Shown here in pieces: positions 55,372 to 63,204 of a stretch of DNA of 63,204 bases; the stretch's first letter is position 1, and each line of letters begins with the position of its first letter. Made by a program: the position numbers and the translations under genes. The DNA is from Hyphomicrobiales bacterium (lineage in GTDB: Bacteria; Pseudomonadota; Alphaproteobacteria; Rhizobiales; Rhizobiaceae). A model generated the notes under the pieces. The model was not told the DNA's origin. It ran no database searches and saw nothing but the letters and a program-made list of their open reading frames with translations. Location of the stretch: contig UBTF01000006.1 of the NCBI GenBank assembly GCA_900468285.1, forward strand, positions 257,496-320,699, read 5' to 3'.

Positions 55372-55401
55372 AAAAAGCGCCCGGTCTCCCGGGCGCTTTG
55401 T
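55372..55401. terminator. Bidirectional terminator
   Basis: AAAGCGCCCGG pairs with CCGGGCGCTTT around TCTC, with A-runs on the left and TTTG on the right. It separates the small gene (plus) from dps (minus). Confidence 0.92.
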
Positions 55402-55405
55402 TGTG

Positions 55406-55894
55406 TCAGGCTTTTTCCTGAACATGTGCTTCCAGAAACCACAGTGCCTTGTCTAGATCGCGTGACGCGGCCGTGAAAATGTCGGCCGTGTTTGCGTCAC
55501 CTGCATCATCGGCTTCTTCGATAGACTTGCGCACGAGGTTGGCGACGTCACCATACCGCTCGATGAGCTCAGCCAGATGATCCTGAATCTTGAAGATGTC
55601 GGTCGGATAGGCCTTCAGCTTTGAGGTGGAAGACACCGTCTGGGTGGTTCCCAGTGCCGTCCCGCCGAGCTGCACGGCTCTCTCGGCAATCGTATCGCTG
55701 TGATTATCGAGCTGCGTGCGAAACTTATCGAGCAGTTCGTGGATGGCGATGAATTGCGGTCCCTTGAGGTTCCAGTGCGATTGCTTGGTGACCAGCGAAA
55801 GATCGATTACGGATGCGAGTGCTTCGTTGAGCAGGCCGATAACGGTCGCCTTCGCGTTGGATGGTAAATCGTTTCTTGTCTTATGTGTTCTCAT
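55406..55894 (-). CDS. dps: Dps DNA-protection ferritin
   Basis: This is a protein of about 162 residues, with the start at ATG 55894 preferred because GGAGAG precedes it (an in-frame ATG at 55912 is less likely). The Dps ferroxidase motif is [21 protein letters not shown], plus [16 protein letters not shown]; the aromatic/acidic C-terminus is [14 protein letters not shown]. Dps dodecamers bind DNA, store iron and neutralise peroxide. A perfect EcfG promoter (55948-55972) lies 54 bases upstream, fitting a general-stress gene. Confidence 0.97.
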   Translation of the reverse strand: MRTHKTRNDLPSNAKATVIGLLNEALASVIDLSLVTKQSHWNLKGPQFIAIHELLDKFRTQLDNHSDTIAERAVQLGGTALGTTQTVSSTSKLKAYPTDIFKIQDHLAELIERYGDVANLVRKSIEEADDAGDANTADIFTAASRDLDKALWFLEAHVQEKA

Positions 55895-55947
55895 TTTTCT
55901 CTCCAGAAACATCGATCAAAGTTTCGTTTTGAAACAAGTGGGAAAGC

Positions 55948-55972
55948 AACGAGTTGGGTGGCCAGTCGTTCC
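55948..55972 (-). promoter_or_regulatory. EcfG-type promoter of dps
   Basis: The minus strand reads GGAAC, 16 bases, CGTT, an exact consensus match. The predicted start is near 55941, about 47 bases before the dps ATG. Confidence 0.8.
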
Positions 55973-56006
55973 ATCTCGCGACGGCTGAACGACGATTTGC
56001 CGAAAC

Positions 56007-56270
56007 TTAATTATCCGGCGGCACATCGCTCATGATGACACGGTTGAGCAGAGTGAGAGATCGGTCCGGCTCTATGCGATAGGTCTCATAGGCGCGTCTG
56101 CCATCCGTCATCATGAAATCATGGTGGAGGATGCTGCCGACGGGAGATTTCTCCAGTTTCGTTCGCGGTTGGCCACCATAGGTGATGCTGCCGGGTATCG
56201 GATCGACAGCTGCCCCTCCCGTGGTGCAGGATGTGAGGGCGAGAACGAAAAGCAGGGGTGTCAGACGCAT
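56007..56270 (-). CDS. Small lipoprotein of unknown function
   Basis: This 87-residue protein has a lipoprotein signal (MRLTPLLFVLALTSC, lipobox LTSC). The mature part contains ITYGGQPRTKLEKSPVGSILHHDFM and ETYRIEPDRSLTLLNR, a short soluble domain I do not recognise. It has a perfect EcfG promoter (56306-56330), so it is probably an envelope stress protein. It is monocistronic, between dps and the tct operon. Confidence 0.75.
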   Translation of the reverse strand: MRLTPLLFVLALTSCTTGGAAVDPIPGSITYGGQPRTKLEKSPVGSILHHDFMMTDGRRAYETYRIEPDRSLTLLNRVIMSDVPPDN

Positions 56271-56305
56271 GGTACTATCCCAATATTGGCTCGTTGCCTG
56301 TTCTT

Positions 56306-56330
56306 AACGGGCTCTCGCCCTTTCCGTTCC
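56306..56330 (-). promoter_or_regulatory. EcfG-type promoter of the small lipoprotein
   Basis: The minus strand reads GGAAC, 16 bases, CGTT, an exact consensus match 36 bases before the ATG at 56270. Confidence 0.75.
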
Positions 56331-56340
56331 GGCCATAAAG

Positions 56341-56371
56341 AAACCCCGCATCCTTTCGAATGCGGGGCTTT
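56341..56371 (-). terminator. Terminator after tctA
   Basis: CCCCGCAT pairs with ATGCGGGG around an 8-base loop, with A and T runs on either side. It closes the minus-strand tctCBA operon. Confidence 0.9.
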
Positions 56372-56405
56372 TCCATTTCGGATTGTCGAACAGACGGAGA
56401 CGGGG

Positions 56406-57923
56406 TCAGTCTTCGTTTGCAGCAAGCTGAGCCAGAACCTGGCCGCGACCACGAATGCGCATGATCAGGGGGATGAGGAAGGCGGCAGCCGCGACGATGA
56501 AGAGACCCACCGCAATCGGCGATGTGAAAAGCACCGATGGGTCGCCCTGGCCGATGGCGAGTGCACGGCGCAGCTGTTGCTCTGCCAGAGGTCCGAGGAT
56601 GAGGCCAACGACGGCAGGCGCAATGGGATATCCGAAAATGCGCATGACGTAGCCGAGAATACCGAAGGCGAGCAGCATTCCGAGTTCGAACACGGAAGGG
56701 TTGGCGCCAATCGTGCCGAGCGTTGCGAACAAAAGAATGCCAGCATAAAGCCATGGCTTCGGAATGGTCAGCAGCTTCACCCACAGGCCGATCAGCGGCA
56801 GGTTGAGGACCAGCAGCATGACGTTGGCGATAAAGAGGCTGGCAATCAGGCCCCAGACGAGCTGAGGGTTGGTTGCAAACAGAAGCGGTCCGGGCTGAAG
56901 GCCGAATTGCTGGAAGCCGGCCAGCATGATGGCAGCCGTAGCCGTCGTCGGCAGGCCGAGTGTCAGCAGTGGCACGAGCGTACCAGCCGCAGAAGCATTG
57001 TTGGCCGCTTCAGGACCGGCAACGCCCTCGATGGCGCCATGGCCGAACTCTTCCGGGTGTTTGGAAAGCTTCTTTTCCGTGGCGTAGGACAGGAACGTTC
57101 CGATTTCGGCGCCACCTGCGGGCATCGCACCAATTGGGAAGCCAATCAGCGTGCCGCGCAGCCATGCCTTCCAGGAGCGCGCCCAGTCCTGGGCGGTCAT
57201 CCAGACGGAGCCCTTGACGGCCTCGACCTTGTCCGGTCCGCCCTGGCCCTGCGCCACGATGAACAGCGTTTCACCGATGGCGAACATGGCAACGGCCAGT
57301 GTGGTGACTTCGATACCGTCAAGCAGGTCGGGAACGCCGAAGCTCATGCGGGTCTGGCCCGTCAGCTGGTCGATGCCGACAATGGCCAGCGTGAAGCCGA
57401 TGAACAGCGACGTCAGACCGCGCAATGCGGAATCGCCGAATGCCGAGGATACCGTAACGAAGGCAAGCACCATCAGGGCGAAATATTCGCGGGGACCAAA
57501 GACCAGCGCCAGCTTGACGATGTAAGGCGCAACGAAGGCCAGCGCGATCGTGGCAATGAGGCCAGCTACGAAGGAGCCGATGGCAGCCGTTGCAAGCGCC
57601 GGACCTCCACGCCCTGCGCGGGCCATCTTGTTGCCTTCCAGAGCGGTAACGATGGATGCGCTCTCACCGGGGGTATTCAGGAGAATGGAGGTTGTCGAGC
57701 CGCCATACATGCCGCCGTAATAGATGCCGGCAAACATGATGAGCGATCCGGCGGGATCGAGGCGATAGGTGACGGGCAGAAGAAGCGCAACGGTCAAGGC
57801 CGGTCCGATGCCGGGCAGAACGCCAACAGCCGTGCCGAGCGTAACGCCGATCAGCGCATAAAGGAGGTTCATCGGTTGCGCGGCAATCAGAATGCCTTGC
57901 AGCAGAAATTCAAAAGTGCTCAT
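56406..57923 (-). CDS. tctA: Tripartite tricarboxylate transporter large permease TctA
   Basis: This 505-residue inner-membrane protein has about twelve helices. The start [17 protein letters not shown] after GGGGGA is preferred over the longer frame. Family motifs are [50 protein letters not shown], and [19 protein letters not shown] in the second repeat. TctA forms the channel for carboxylates delivered by TctC and works with TctB, energised by an ion gradient. It is the last gene of the operon. Confidence 0.97.
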   Translation of the reverse strand: MSTFEFLLQGILIAAQPMNLLYALIGVTLGTAVGVLPGIGPALTVALLLPVTYRLDPAGSLIMFAGIYYGGMYGGSTTSILLNTPGESASIVTALEGNKMARAGRGGPALATAAIGSFVAGLIATIALAFVAPYIVKLALVFGPREYFALMVLAFVTVSSAFGDSALRGLTSLFIGFTLAIVGIDQLTGQTRMSFGVPDLLDGIEVTTLAVAMFAIGETLFIVAQGQGGPDKVEAVKGSVWMTAQDWARSWKAWLRGTLIGFPIGAMPAGGAEIGTFLSYATEKKLSKHPEEFGHGAIEGVAGPEAANNASAAGTLVPLLTLGLPTTATAAIMLAGFQQFGLQPGPLLFATNPQLVWGLIASLFIANVMLLVLNLPLIGLWVKLLTIPKPWLYAGILLFATLGTIGANPSVFELGMLLAFGILGYVMRIFGYPIAPAVVGLILGPLAEQQLRRALAIGQGDPSVLFTSPIAVGLFIVAAAAFLIPLIMRIRGRGQVLAQLAANED

Positions 57924-58016
57924 GGACAGTCGTCCCCCTGTCGGGCGAGACCCTCGCGGCGCGCAAAACGCCATCGCGAAGTCTCAGGTCTTGTTGTTTA
58001 TCGAATGGATCGGCCG

Positions 58017-58511
58017 TTAGAAGAACAGCCGTTCCAGAGGTCCGGCAGGCAACGAAAGTTGCAGAAGCTGCGAGAAGATGACCCAGATGACGAAACTGAA
58101 TGCAATACCGATTGGAATGGAATACCAGAGCTTGCGTTTGCCGAAGGCGCGGGCCGTGAAGGCAAAGAGCAATCCGGTTGCAATGGAAAATCCGGCAATT
58201 TTCAGCAGAAGCATCTGTGCCGCTAGACCCGCGACAACCCAGAAGACAGGTCCCAATTCCTGTCTGTCACGGCTCGGAAACTCGTTGCGCCAGGCCTCGA
58301 TGGCGGTCCAGATTGCCAGGCCGATAAGACAGATGGCAATGGCGTAGGGAACCGTTGCCGGGCCGACCGGGGAATAACCGGTGACGCTGGCAAGCCGCGC
58401 AGAATCCCAGAAGATGACGAGCGCGATGGCCACGAGAAAGACGGCGATCGCGAACGCCGCCCAATCAGGGCGGCGCTTTGTCGGTTGGGAAGGGGATGAA
58501 CCCTGACTCAT
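58017..58511 (-). CDS. tctB: Tripartite tricarboxylate transporter small subunit TctB
   Basis: This 164-residue protein has four membrane segments (WAAFAIAVFLVAIALVIFW, PYAIAICLIGLAIWTAI, VFWVVAGLAAQMLLLKIAG, WYSIPIGIAFSFVIWVIFSQ). These are the size and topology of TctB. Its start overlaps the stop of tctC by ATGA, and tctA follows after 93 bases. Substrate is set by TctC. Confidence 0.93.
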   Translation of the reverse strand: MSQGSSPSQPTKRRPDWAAFAIAVFLVAIALVIFWDSARLASVTGYSPVGPATVPYAIAICLIGLAIWTAIEAWRNEFPSRDRQELGPVFWVVAGLAAQMLLLKIAGFSIATGLLFAFTARAFGKRKLWYSIPIGIAFSFVIWVIFSQLLQLSLPAGPLERLFF

Positions 58512-59452
58512 TTTACCAGTCCGATGTCTTTGAGGATCGTTTCGGTCGAAGCAGTGTCCTTCTCAAGCTGTGCCTTGAAGGCGTCGCCGGCGAGATAGGT
58601 GTCCATCCAGCCCTTGGTCTTGAGTGTTTCCTGCCACTTGGCCGACTTGGCCAGCTTTTCGATGTCGGCGCTGACAGCCTTTTCCTGCTCAGGCGTCAGG
58701 CCTGGAGGAGCTGCAACCATGCGCCAGTTCTGGATGACGACGTCGAGGCCGCTTTCCTTCAGCGTTGGTGCTTCGATGCCTGGGATCTTCGCTTCGCTGG
58801 AAATGGCGAGAAGACGAACGGTACCGGCCTTCACCTGGCTTTCGAATTCGCCATAGCTGGAAATGCCTGCGGTTACCTGTGCGCCGAGGATGGAGGCCAG
58901 AGCCTCACCGCCGCCGGAATAGGCGATGTAGTTGATCTTGGTTGGATCGACGCCCGCAGCCTTGGCAATCAGGCCGGCTGTGATGTGGTCCGTGCCGCCA
59001 GCCGAGCCGCCACCCCAGGAGACGCTGCCCGGGTCTTTCTTGAGCTTCTCGATCAACTGACCGATGTTCTGGATGTCAGACGATGCAGGAACCACGATGA
59101 CTTCATATTCGCCGGTCAGACGCGCGATCGGCGTGACTTCCTTCAGCGTAACGGGTGCCTTGTTGGTCAGGATCGCGCCGACCATGACGTAGCCGCCGAC
59201 GATCAGGGCGTTGGGATTGCCCTTCTGCTGGCTTGCAAACTGTGCAAGGCCGATCGTGCCGCCTGCGCCTGGAACGTTCTGAACCTGAACGCTTTTGGAA
59301 ATGCCTTCTTCCTGCAGCACGCTCTGCAGCGAACGGGCCGTCTGGTCCCAGCCGCCGCCGGGGTTTGCAGGAGCAATGATGGTGTAGTCAGCGGCGGCTG
59401 CCGGAAGTGCGATAGCGCCAGCGAGAAAAGAAGCGATGAGGAAATGCTTCAA
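58508..59452 (-). CDS. tctC: Tripartite tricarboxylate transporter periplasmic binding protein TctC
   Basis: This 314-residue protein has a signal peptide (MKHFLIASFLAGAIALPAAAA). The TctC/BUG fold follows: YTIIAPANPGGGWDQTAR, VQNVPGAGGTIGLAQFA, GSVSWGGGSAGGTDHITAG. It captures a tricarboxylate or similar small carboxylate in the periplasm. The start codon is TTG at 59452, five to six bases after AAGGAGGG. It is the first gene of the operon. The ligand cannot be read from sequence. Confidence 0.96.
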   Translation of the reverse strand: MKHFLIASFLAGAIALPAAAADYTIIAPANPGGGWDQTARSLQSVLQEEGISKSVQVQNVPGAGGTIGLAQFASQQKGNPNALIVGGYVMVGAILTNKAPVTLKEVTPIARLTGEYEVIVVPASSDIQNIGQLIEKLKKDPGSVSWGGGSAGGTDHITAGLIAKAAGVDPTKINYIAYSGGGEALASILGAQVTAGISSYGEFESQVKAGTVRLLAISSEAKIPGIEAPTLKESGLDVVIQNWRMVAAPPGLTPEQEKAVSADIEKLAKSAKWQETLKTKGWMDTYLAGDAFKAQLEKDTASTETILKDIGLVK

Positions 59453-59695
59453 AGTGAACCCTCCTTGATGTGCCGTTTCGGCATGTTGTTGTCATCGCGG
59501 AAGGGCGGCACATGGATGGCAGCAAGGTCAAGCATGAACAACTTGCAACGAACGGTCCGATGAGACTTCCTCCCGCTTCTTCAGTCCGCCTCCACGGATG
59601 AACGAAGACCTGCACAGCACCATAGAAAGCTGTCATCTAACTGACGCTCTGCGCCGGGCAAGTGTATTTACTGTCTATTAATTTTCGATTTTCGT

Positions 59696-60775
59696 CTACT
59701 GGGCTCGTAAAGCCTCGTTCCAGCGTTCAATAATGCGGGCGCGCTTGACCTGGTCGAGATACACCATCAATCCGGGGCTGACGGGAACCGGCCGCAACTG
59801 CGCGCCATGGATGGCCTGCATCATGTTGGCGGTATTTTCACCGGCAACATCCGGGCTGACCGCCGGGATCTGCAACTGCCGCGCCATGATGGTCTGTCCC
59901 TCCTTGGACATAAAGAACTCCAGATATCGACGGCCCAGCTGCGCATTGCGCGCGGCCTGTGGCACAAGGCCGATGCGCGACATGACGACGGTATAATCCT
60001 TGGGCAGGACGATGCCGACATCGGGGTGGCGCGACGCCCAGTCTGCGGCATAGGACCCCAGAATATTGTAGCCAAGCAGAAAACGTCCGTCGGAAATGCG
60101 CTCCAGAATGGCGGAGCTGGTGGAATAGACCTTCACGCCTGCCGTTCCCATGCTTTTGATGACATTCCAGATATCGCCGAACTGCTCCTGGTCTCGCGAC
60201 ATGAACAGAAAGCCGACGCCTGAGCGTTCGATGTCATAGGTCGCGATCCGACCGTGGACCTCCTTTGCGTGGCGCTGCAGATAGTCCACGAATTCGGCGC
60301 GGCTGGCTGGCGGCTGCTCCGTCATGAAACTCGGTTTGTGGTAGACGAAGACCGCGGGCTCGAATGTCAGCGCATAGGCTGTATTGCGCCAGTTGGCCCA
60401 TGCGGGCCAGCGATCGCTCATCGGCAGATCGGATCGCTGCGCATAGCCGTCATTGCTGAGCTTTACCTGAAGATCCATGGCCGAGGAAAAAGCAAAGTCA
60501 GCCGTCTTCTGGCCGGAGTCGGTCTCGCGCACGATCCGGTCATAGATCTCGCCTGTCAGCATGTCTTCGTAGGAGACAGCCACATCCGGGTTAGCCTTCT
60601 GGAAGCCCTCGATCATCGGTGTGGCAAGAGGCTCGTCCAGCGATGAATAGACCACCAGTGTTTGTGCATCCGCCTTGCCTGAAAGGGCGGGAAATATCAT
60701 GGGCTGCGCGCCAGACGACGTCGCGGCGGCGAAAAACAGACAGAGTGACACAAGAATACGCATGGAAAAGATCAT
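59696..60775 (-). CDS. Orphan periplasmic substrate-binding protein (iron/putrescine-type fold)
   Basis: This is a protein of about 359 residues; the start at ATG 60775 is chosen because AAGGGG precedes it, whereas the ATG at 60793 has no such site. A signal peptide (RILVSLCLFFAAATSSGA) leads to a class-D-like binding protein. It shows TLVVYSSLDEPLATPMIEGFQKANPDVAVSYEDML, FAFSSAMDLQVKLSNDG and DVGIVLPKDYTVVMSRIGL. No ABC permease or ATPase is adjacent. It is divergent from the response regulator, so it may serve as the signal-capturing partner of the sensor kinase. Confidence 0.87.
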   Translation of the reverse strand: MIFSMRILVSLCLFFAAATSSGAQPMIFPALSGKADAQTLVVYSSLDEPLATPMIEGFQKANPDVAVSYEDMLTGEIYDRIVRETDSGQKTADFAFSSAMDLQVKLSNDGYAQRSDLPMSDRWPAWANWRNTAYALTFEPAVFVYHKPSFMTEQPPASRAEFVDYLQRHAKEVHGRIATYDIERSGVGFLFMSRDQEQFGDIWNVIKSMGTAGVKVYSTSSAILERISDGRFLLGYNILGSYAADWASRHPDVGIVLPKDYTVVMSRIGLVPQAARNAQLGRRYLEFFMSKEGQTIMARQLQIPAVSPDVAGENTANMMQAIHGAQLRPVPVSPGLMVYLDQVKRARIIERWNEALRAQ

Positions 60776-60844
60776 GCCGCAGCCCCTTGCCATTCACAAG
60801 ACGGAAAGGCTTCGATAAATTTGCGCCGAATGGAGGGCGACAGC

Positions 60845-61525
60845 GTGCGGATTCTTCTGGTCGAGGACAACCAGATCTTGTCGGAAGGGCTTTCAGCGCT
60901 CTTGCGCGGGAGCGGCTATGCTGTGGATGTGGTGTCCGATGGGGCATCAGCCTATGCGGCCATCGCTGCGGAAAATTTCGATCTCGTCATTCTAGATCTC
61001 AACCTGCCCGAAATGGATGGCATTGACGTGCTGCGCTCCATGCGCGCGCGCCAGGATAAGGCGGCCGTGTTGATCCTGACGGCACGCGGTTCGCCTGAAG
61101 AACGGGTCAAGGGTCTTGATCTGGGCGCAGACGACTACATGATCAAGCCCTTCGACATCACCGAGTTCGAGGCGCGGGTGCGGGTGCTTCTGCGCCGCAA
61201 TGCCGGATTGCGGTCGTCACTGGTCAGTTTCGGCAAGGTGTCGTTCGACCTGACATCGCGCACATTTTCAGCCGATGGTCATCCGCTCGATATTCCGGCA
61301 AGAGAAGTCGCGCTGCTGGAAGTGCTGTTCATGCGTGCCGGCAAGGTGGTGGCCAAGGAGGCCATCGTCCAGTCGCTCACGGGCTTTGACGATGAGCTTT
61401 CGGGCAACGCCATCGAGCAATATGTCAGCCGCCTGCGCAAGCGGCTGGGGCCGCATGGGCTGACGGTCAAGACCGCACGCGGGATCGGCTATTATCTGGA
61501 AAAGCTGCCGGAGATGGCTGAATGA
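60845..61525 (+). CDS. tctD: OmpR-family response regulator (TctD-like)
   Basis: This 226-residue regulator starts at GTG 60845 (MRILLVEDNQILSEGL), seven bases after GGAGGG. The receiver has the phosphoacceptor D51 in FDLVILDLNLPEMDG and DYMIKPFDI. The DNA-binding winged helix ends GNAIEQYVSRLRKRLGPHGLTVKTARGIGYYLEKL. It should control tctCBA. The stop overlaps the kinase start by ATGA. Confidence 0.93.
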   Translation: MRILLVEDNQILSEGLSALLRGSGYAVDVVSDGASAYAAIAAENFDLVILDLNLPEMDGIDVLRSMRARQDKAAVLILTARGSPEERVKGLDLGADDYMIKPFDITEFEARVRVLLRRNAGLRSSLVSFGKVSFDLTSRTFSADGHPLDIPAREVALLEVLFMRAGKVVAKEAIVQSLTGFDDELSGNAIEQYVSRLRKRLGPHGLTVKTARGIGYYLEKLPEMAE

Positions 61526-62898
61526 GGCAGGCCGCCTATTCGCTGAGGCGGCGTCTGCTCGGCTGGCTTCTCATTTCCACCGCGATCATCGGCTGCATTG
61601 CTCTGGCCGATACCTATCGCGAGGCAACCAATACCGCCAATATCGTTTCGGACCGCGTGCTCTCAGGGTCGGCGCTTGCCATTGCGGAGCGTGTCGTCGT
61701 ATCCGAAGACGGCTCGCTGGAGGTCGATATTCCCTATGTGGCGCTGGAGATGCTGACATCGGCGGCGCAGGACAGGGTCTTCTACCGTGTCGATGGCCCC
61801 AACGGCCAGTTTTTGACGGGCTATCAAAATTTGCCTTCGGTGGAAAAGGCGCGCAGCGATGCGCCGACCTTCATGGATGCGGAATTTCGGGGGGAGCCGA
61901 TCCGGGTTGCCGCAATTGCGCGGTTTGCCTCCACGGGCGTCAATTCCGTGCCGTTTTCCGTCACCGTAGCCGAGACCACGATTGCACGCAGCCGCCTTGC
62001 GCAAGCCATCATCATTCGCTCTGCACTACGCCTGCTCTTCATGATTGTCGGCGCTGCCATCATCGTGTGGATTGCGGTGACCATTTCCCTCCGGCCGCTT
62101 TACCGCCTGAGCGAGGCCATCGGCGAGCGTAGCCCGAATGATCTGCATCCCATTCGCCAGTCCGTGCCTGTCGAAGTCGAGAATCTGGTTGAAACCGTCA
62201 ATTCCTTCATGGTGCGGCTGCAATCGGCGCTGGATGCCTTGCGGCATTTTACCGGCAATGCCAGCCACCAGTTAAGAACGCCGCTTGCCATCATCCGCAC
62301 ACAGCTTGCCCTCTCGGCAAGAGCCTCCACTCTGGAAGAGGCGCAGGCGGCGGCGAAGAAGGGCGATGCCTCGGTTGCTCATGCCGAACACATACTGGCC
62401 CAGCTTCTGCGCATGGCCAATATCGATGCCGCAGGCTCTGGCGAAAAGCAAAGTCTTGTGGATGTCGATCTTGCATCTCTCGCCCAATCGGTCACAGCCG
62501 AATATGTGCCAGTCGCAGCAGATGCCGGGATCGATCTTGGCTTTGAGCAGATGGAGGCCGTCAGCATTGGTGCCGAGCCGCTTCTGTTGGGCGAACTCCT
62601 CGGCAATCTCATCAGCAACGCCATTGCCTATGCCGGGCGCGGTGCGGAGGTAACAGTCCGGGTCGGTCGCGAGAATGGACTGGCGTTTCTTCTGGTGGAA
62701 GACAATGGCCCGGGAATTTCAGAGGAAAAAAGGGACGTGGTGCGGCAACGCTTTGCCCGGGGGGATGGCAACACGGCGCCCGGCGCGGGGCTAGGCCTTG
62801 CCATCGTCGAAGAGATTGCCACCCTGTTCAACGGACGGCTGGCGCTGGAGGAGGGCGCTTCCGGCAGGGGTCTGAAGGCCATCGTGCGCTTTAGCTGA
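61522..62898 (+). CDS. tctE: Sensor histidine kinase (TctE-like)
   Basis: This 458-residue membrane kinase has a helix at about residues 13-30, a periplasmic domain of about 140 residues and a second helix near 175-192 (LLFMIVGAAIIVWIAV). The H-box is GNASHQLRTPLAII with H249. The ATPase domain carries NLISNAIAYAG, VEDNGPGIS and APGAGLGLAIVEEIA. It is paired with the response regulator by a four-base overlap. Together with the nearby binding protein it probably senses external carboxylates and induces tctCBA. Confidence 0.93.
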   Translation: MRQAAYSLRRRLLGWLLISTAIIGCIALADTYREATNTANIVSDRVLSGSALAIAERVVVSEDGSLEVDIPYVALEMLTSAAQDRVFYRVDGPNGQFLTGYQNLPSVEKARSDAPTFMDAEFRGEPIRVAAIARFASTGVNSVPFSVTVAETTIARSRLAQAIIIRSALRLLFMIVGAAIIVWIAVTISLRPLYRLSEAIGERSPNDLHPIRQSVPVEVENLVETVNSFMVRLQSALDALRHFTGNASHQLRTPLAIIRTQLALSARASTLEEAQAAAKKGDASVAHAEHILAQLLRMANIDAAGSGEKQSLVDVDLASLAQSVTAEYVPVAADAGIDLGFEQMEAVSIGAEPLLLGELLGNLISNAIAYAGRGAEVTVRVGRENGLAFLLVEDNGPGISEEKRDVVRQRFARGDGNTAPGAGLGLAIVEEIATLFNGRLALEEGASGRGLKAIVRFS

Positions 62899-62939
62899 AG
62901 CGCCGCCGCAGGCGACGCTTCGGGCAGCTTTGACGCATA

Positions 62940-63204
62940 TTACTCGTTAATCTTGTCGATCAACTGCATCATGATGTCGGCGCAAGCCTTCATTGGCTCG
63001 TCGTCTGCACATTTGATCTCGATCTTTGTCTCACCGTCTTCGAGGCGGAAGTGAGCGCCCTTCGATGGAGGCGGCGGTGGCGGAGGAGGAGGCATCATCA
63101 TGCGATCGCGTGGGCCGCCATCGCCGGGGCCTGCATCTCGCATTCCGTGTCCCGGCGGGGGTGGCGGAGGCGGCGGTGCGTCAGTGCGAGGACCAGCGCC
63201 TGGC
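62940..63204 (-). CDS. Partial proline-rich exported or surface protein
   Basis: The frame stays open to the right edge, so the true start lies outside the window. The visible 87 residues contain two polyproline runs (DAPPPPPPPPGHG and MMMPPPPPPPPPSKG) and an Asp/Gly/Arg stretch between them. A compact C-terminal domain follows: HFRLEDGETKIEIKCADDEPMKACADIMMQLIDKI with two cysteines. I do not recognise the family. The two-cysteine domain could be periplasmic and disulfide-bonded. Codon use is GC-rich like the neighbours. Confidence 0.65.
   Translation of the reverse strand, partial: PGAGPRTDAPPPPPPPPGHGMRDAGPGDGGPRDRMMMPPPPPPPPPSKGAHFRLEDGETKIEIKCADDEPMKACADIMMQLIDKINE

Noticed and set aside
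56121..58226. A 701-codon open frame antisense to tctA
   Set aside because: TctA on the minus strand shows its family motifs. The antisense frame is a composition artefact.

Overview
The window reads as a chromosomal segment of a Rhizobiaceae alphaproteobacterium, most likely Agrobacterium/Rhizobium. The evidence is the gene order (yebC, ruvCAB, ybgC-tolQRAB-pal-cpoB-tilS-ftsH-glmM, serC-serA), an alphaproteobacterial-type SerC, rhizobial protein styles, RIME-like intergenic palindromic mosaics, and EcfG/RpoE2-type promoters (GGAAC-N16/17-CGTT). It is dense, GC-rich and mostly core genome. I saw no IS element, prophage, integrase or CRISPR array.

Layout. 1-4.3 kb: palindromic mosaic repeats, a small membrane protein, an exported metallo-beta-lactamase-fold protein, a pyridoxamine-oxidase-like stress protein and yebC. 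4.3-11.1 kb: a luciferase-like oxidoreductase, then ruvC-ruvA-ruvB, followed by a compact overlapping set (Tat-type phosphoesterase, DUF2945 protein, DinB-like protein, two tandem Nudix hydrolases, ybgC). 11.4-22.2 kb: the Tol-Pal envelope machine, then tilS, ftsH and glmM. 22.3-33.6 kb: a GGDEF-EAL protein, an outer-membrane barrel, DoxX, serC (with a structured leader) and serA, a TIM44-domain protein, an OpgC-like acyltransferase, mnmA and a tRNA with anticodon CAU. 34.0-43.2 kb: an acyltransferase and a minus-strand operon of four glycan genes, two of which encode unusual multi-domain fusions. 43.2-56.3 kb: a stress-survival region with catalase HPII, a catalase-like protein, general-stress proteins, two Ku proteins and LigD (non-homologous end joining), CsbD, Dps, and an HWE histidine kinase next to a frameshifted receiver. 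56.4-62.9 kb: a tripartite tricarboxylate transporter (tctCBA), an orphan periplasmic binding protein and a TctD/TctE-like two-component system. A proline-rich partial gene runs off the right edge.

How it fits together. Perfect EcfG-type promoter matches stand upstream of the oxidase-like stress protein, the small-ORF/ku/ligD operon, csbD, dps and a small lipoprotein. Near-perfect matches stand upstream of the PepSY protein and the catalase-like protein. This suggests that DNA end-joining, DNA protection and envelope-stress functions share general-stress control. The most novel-looking block is the glycan operon at 35.2-43.1 kb: a GT4-GH1-like fusion and a GT4-Gfo/Idh/MocA-MDR triple fusion, translationally coupled to each other and to a third glycosyltransferase, with a fourth glycosyltransferase upstream. 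All identifications come from reading motifs by eye; no database search was run.
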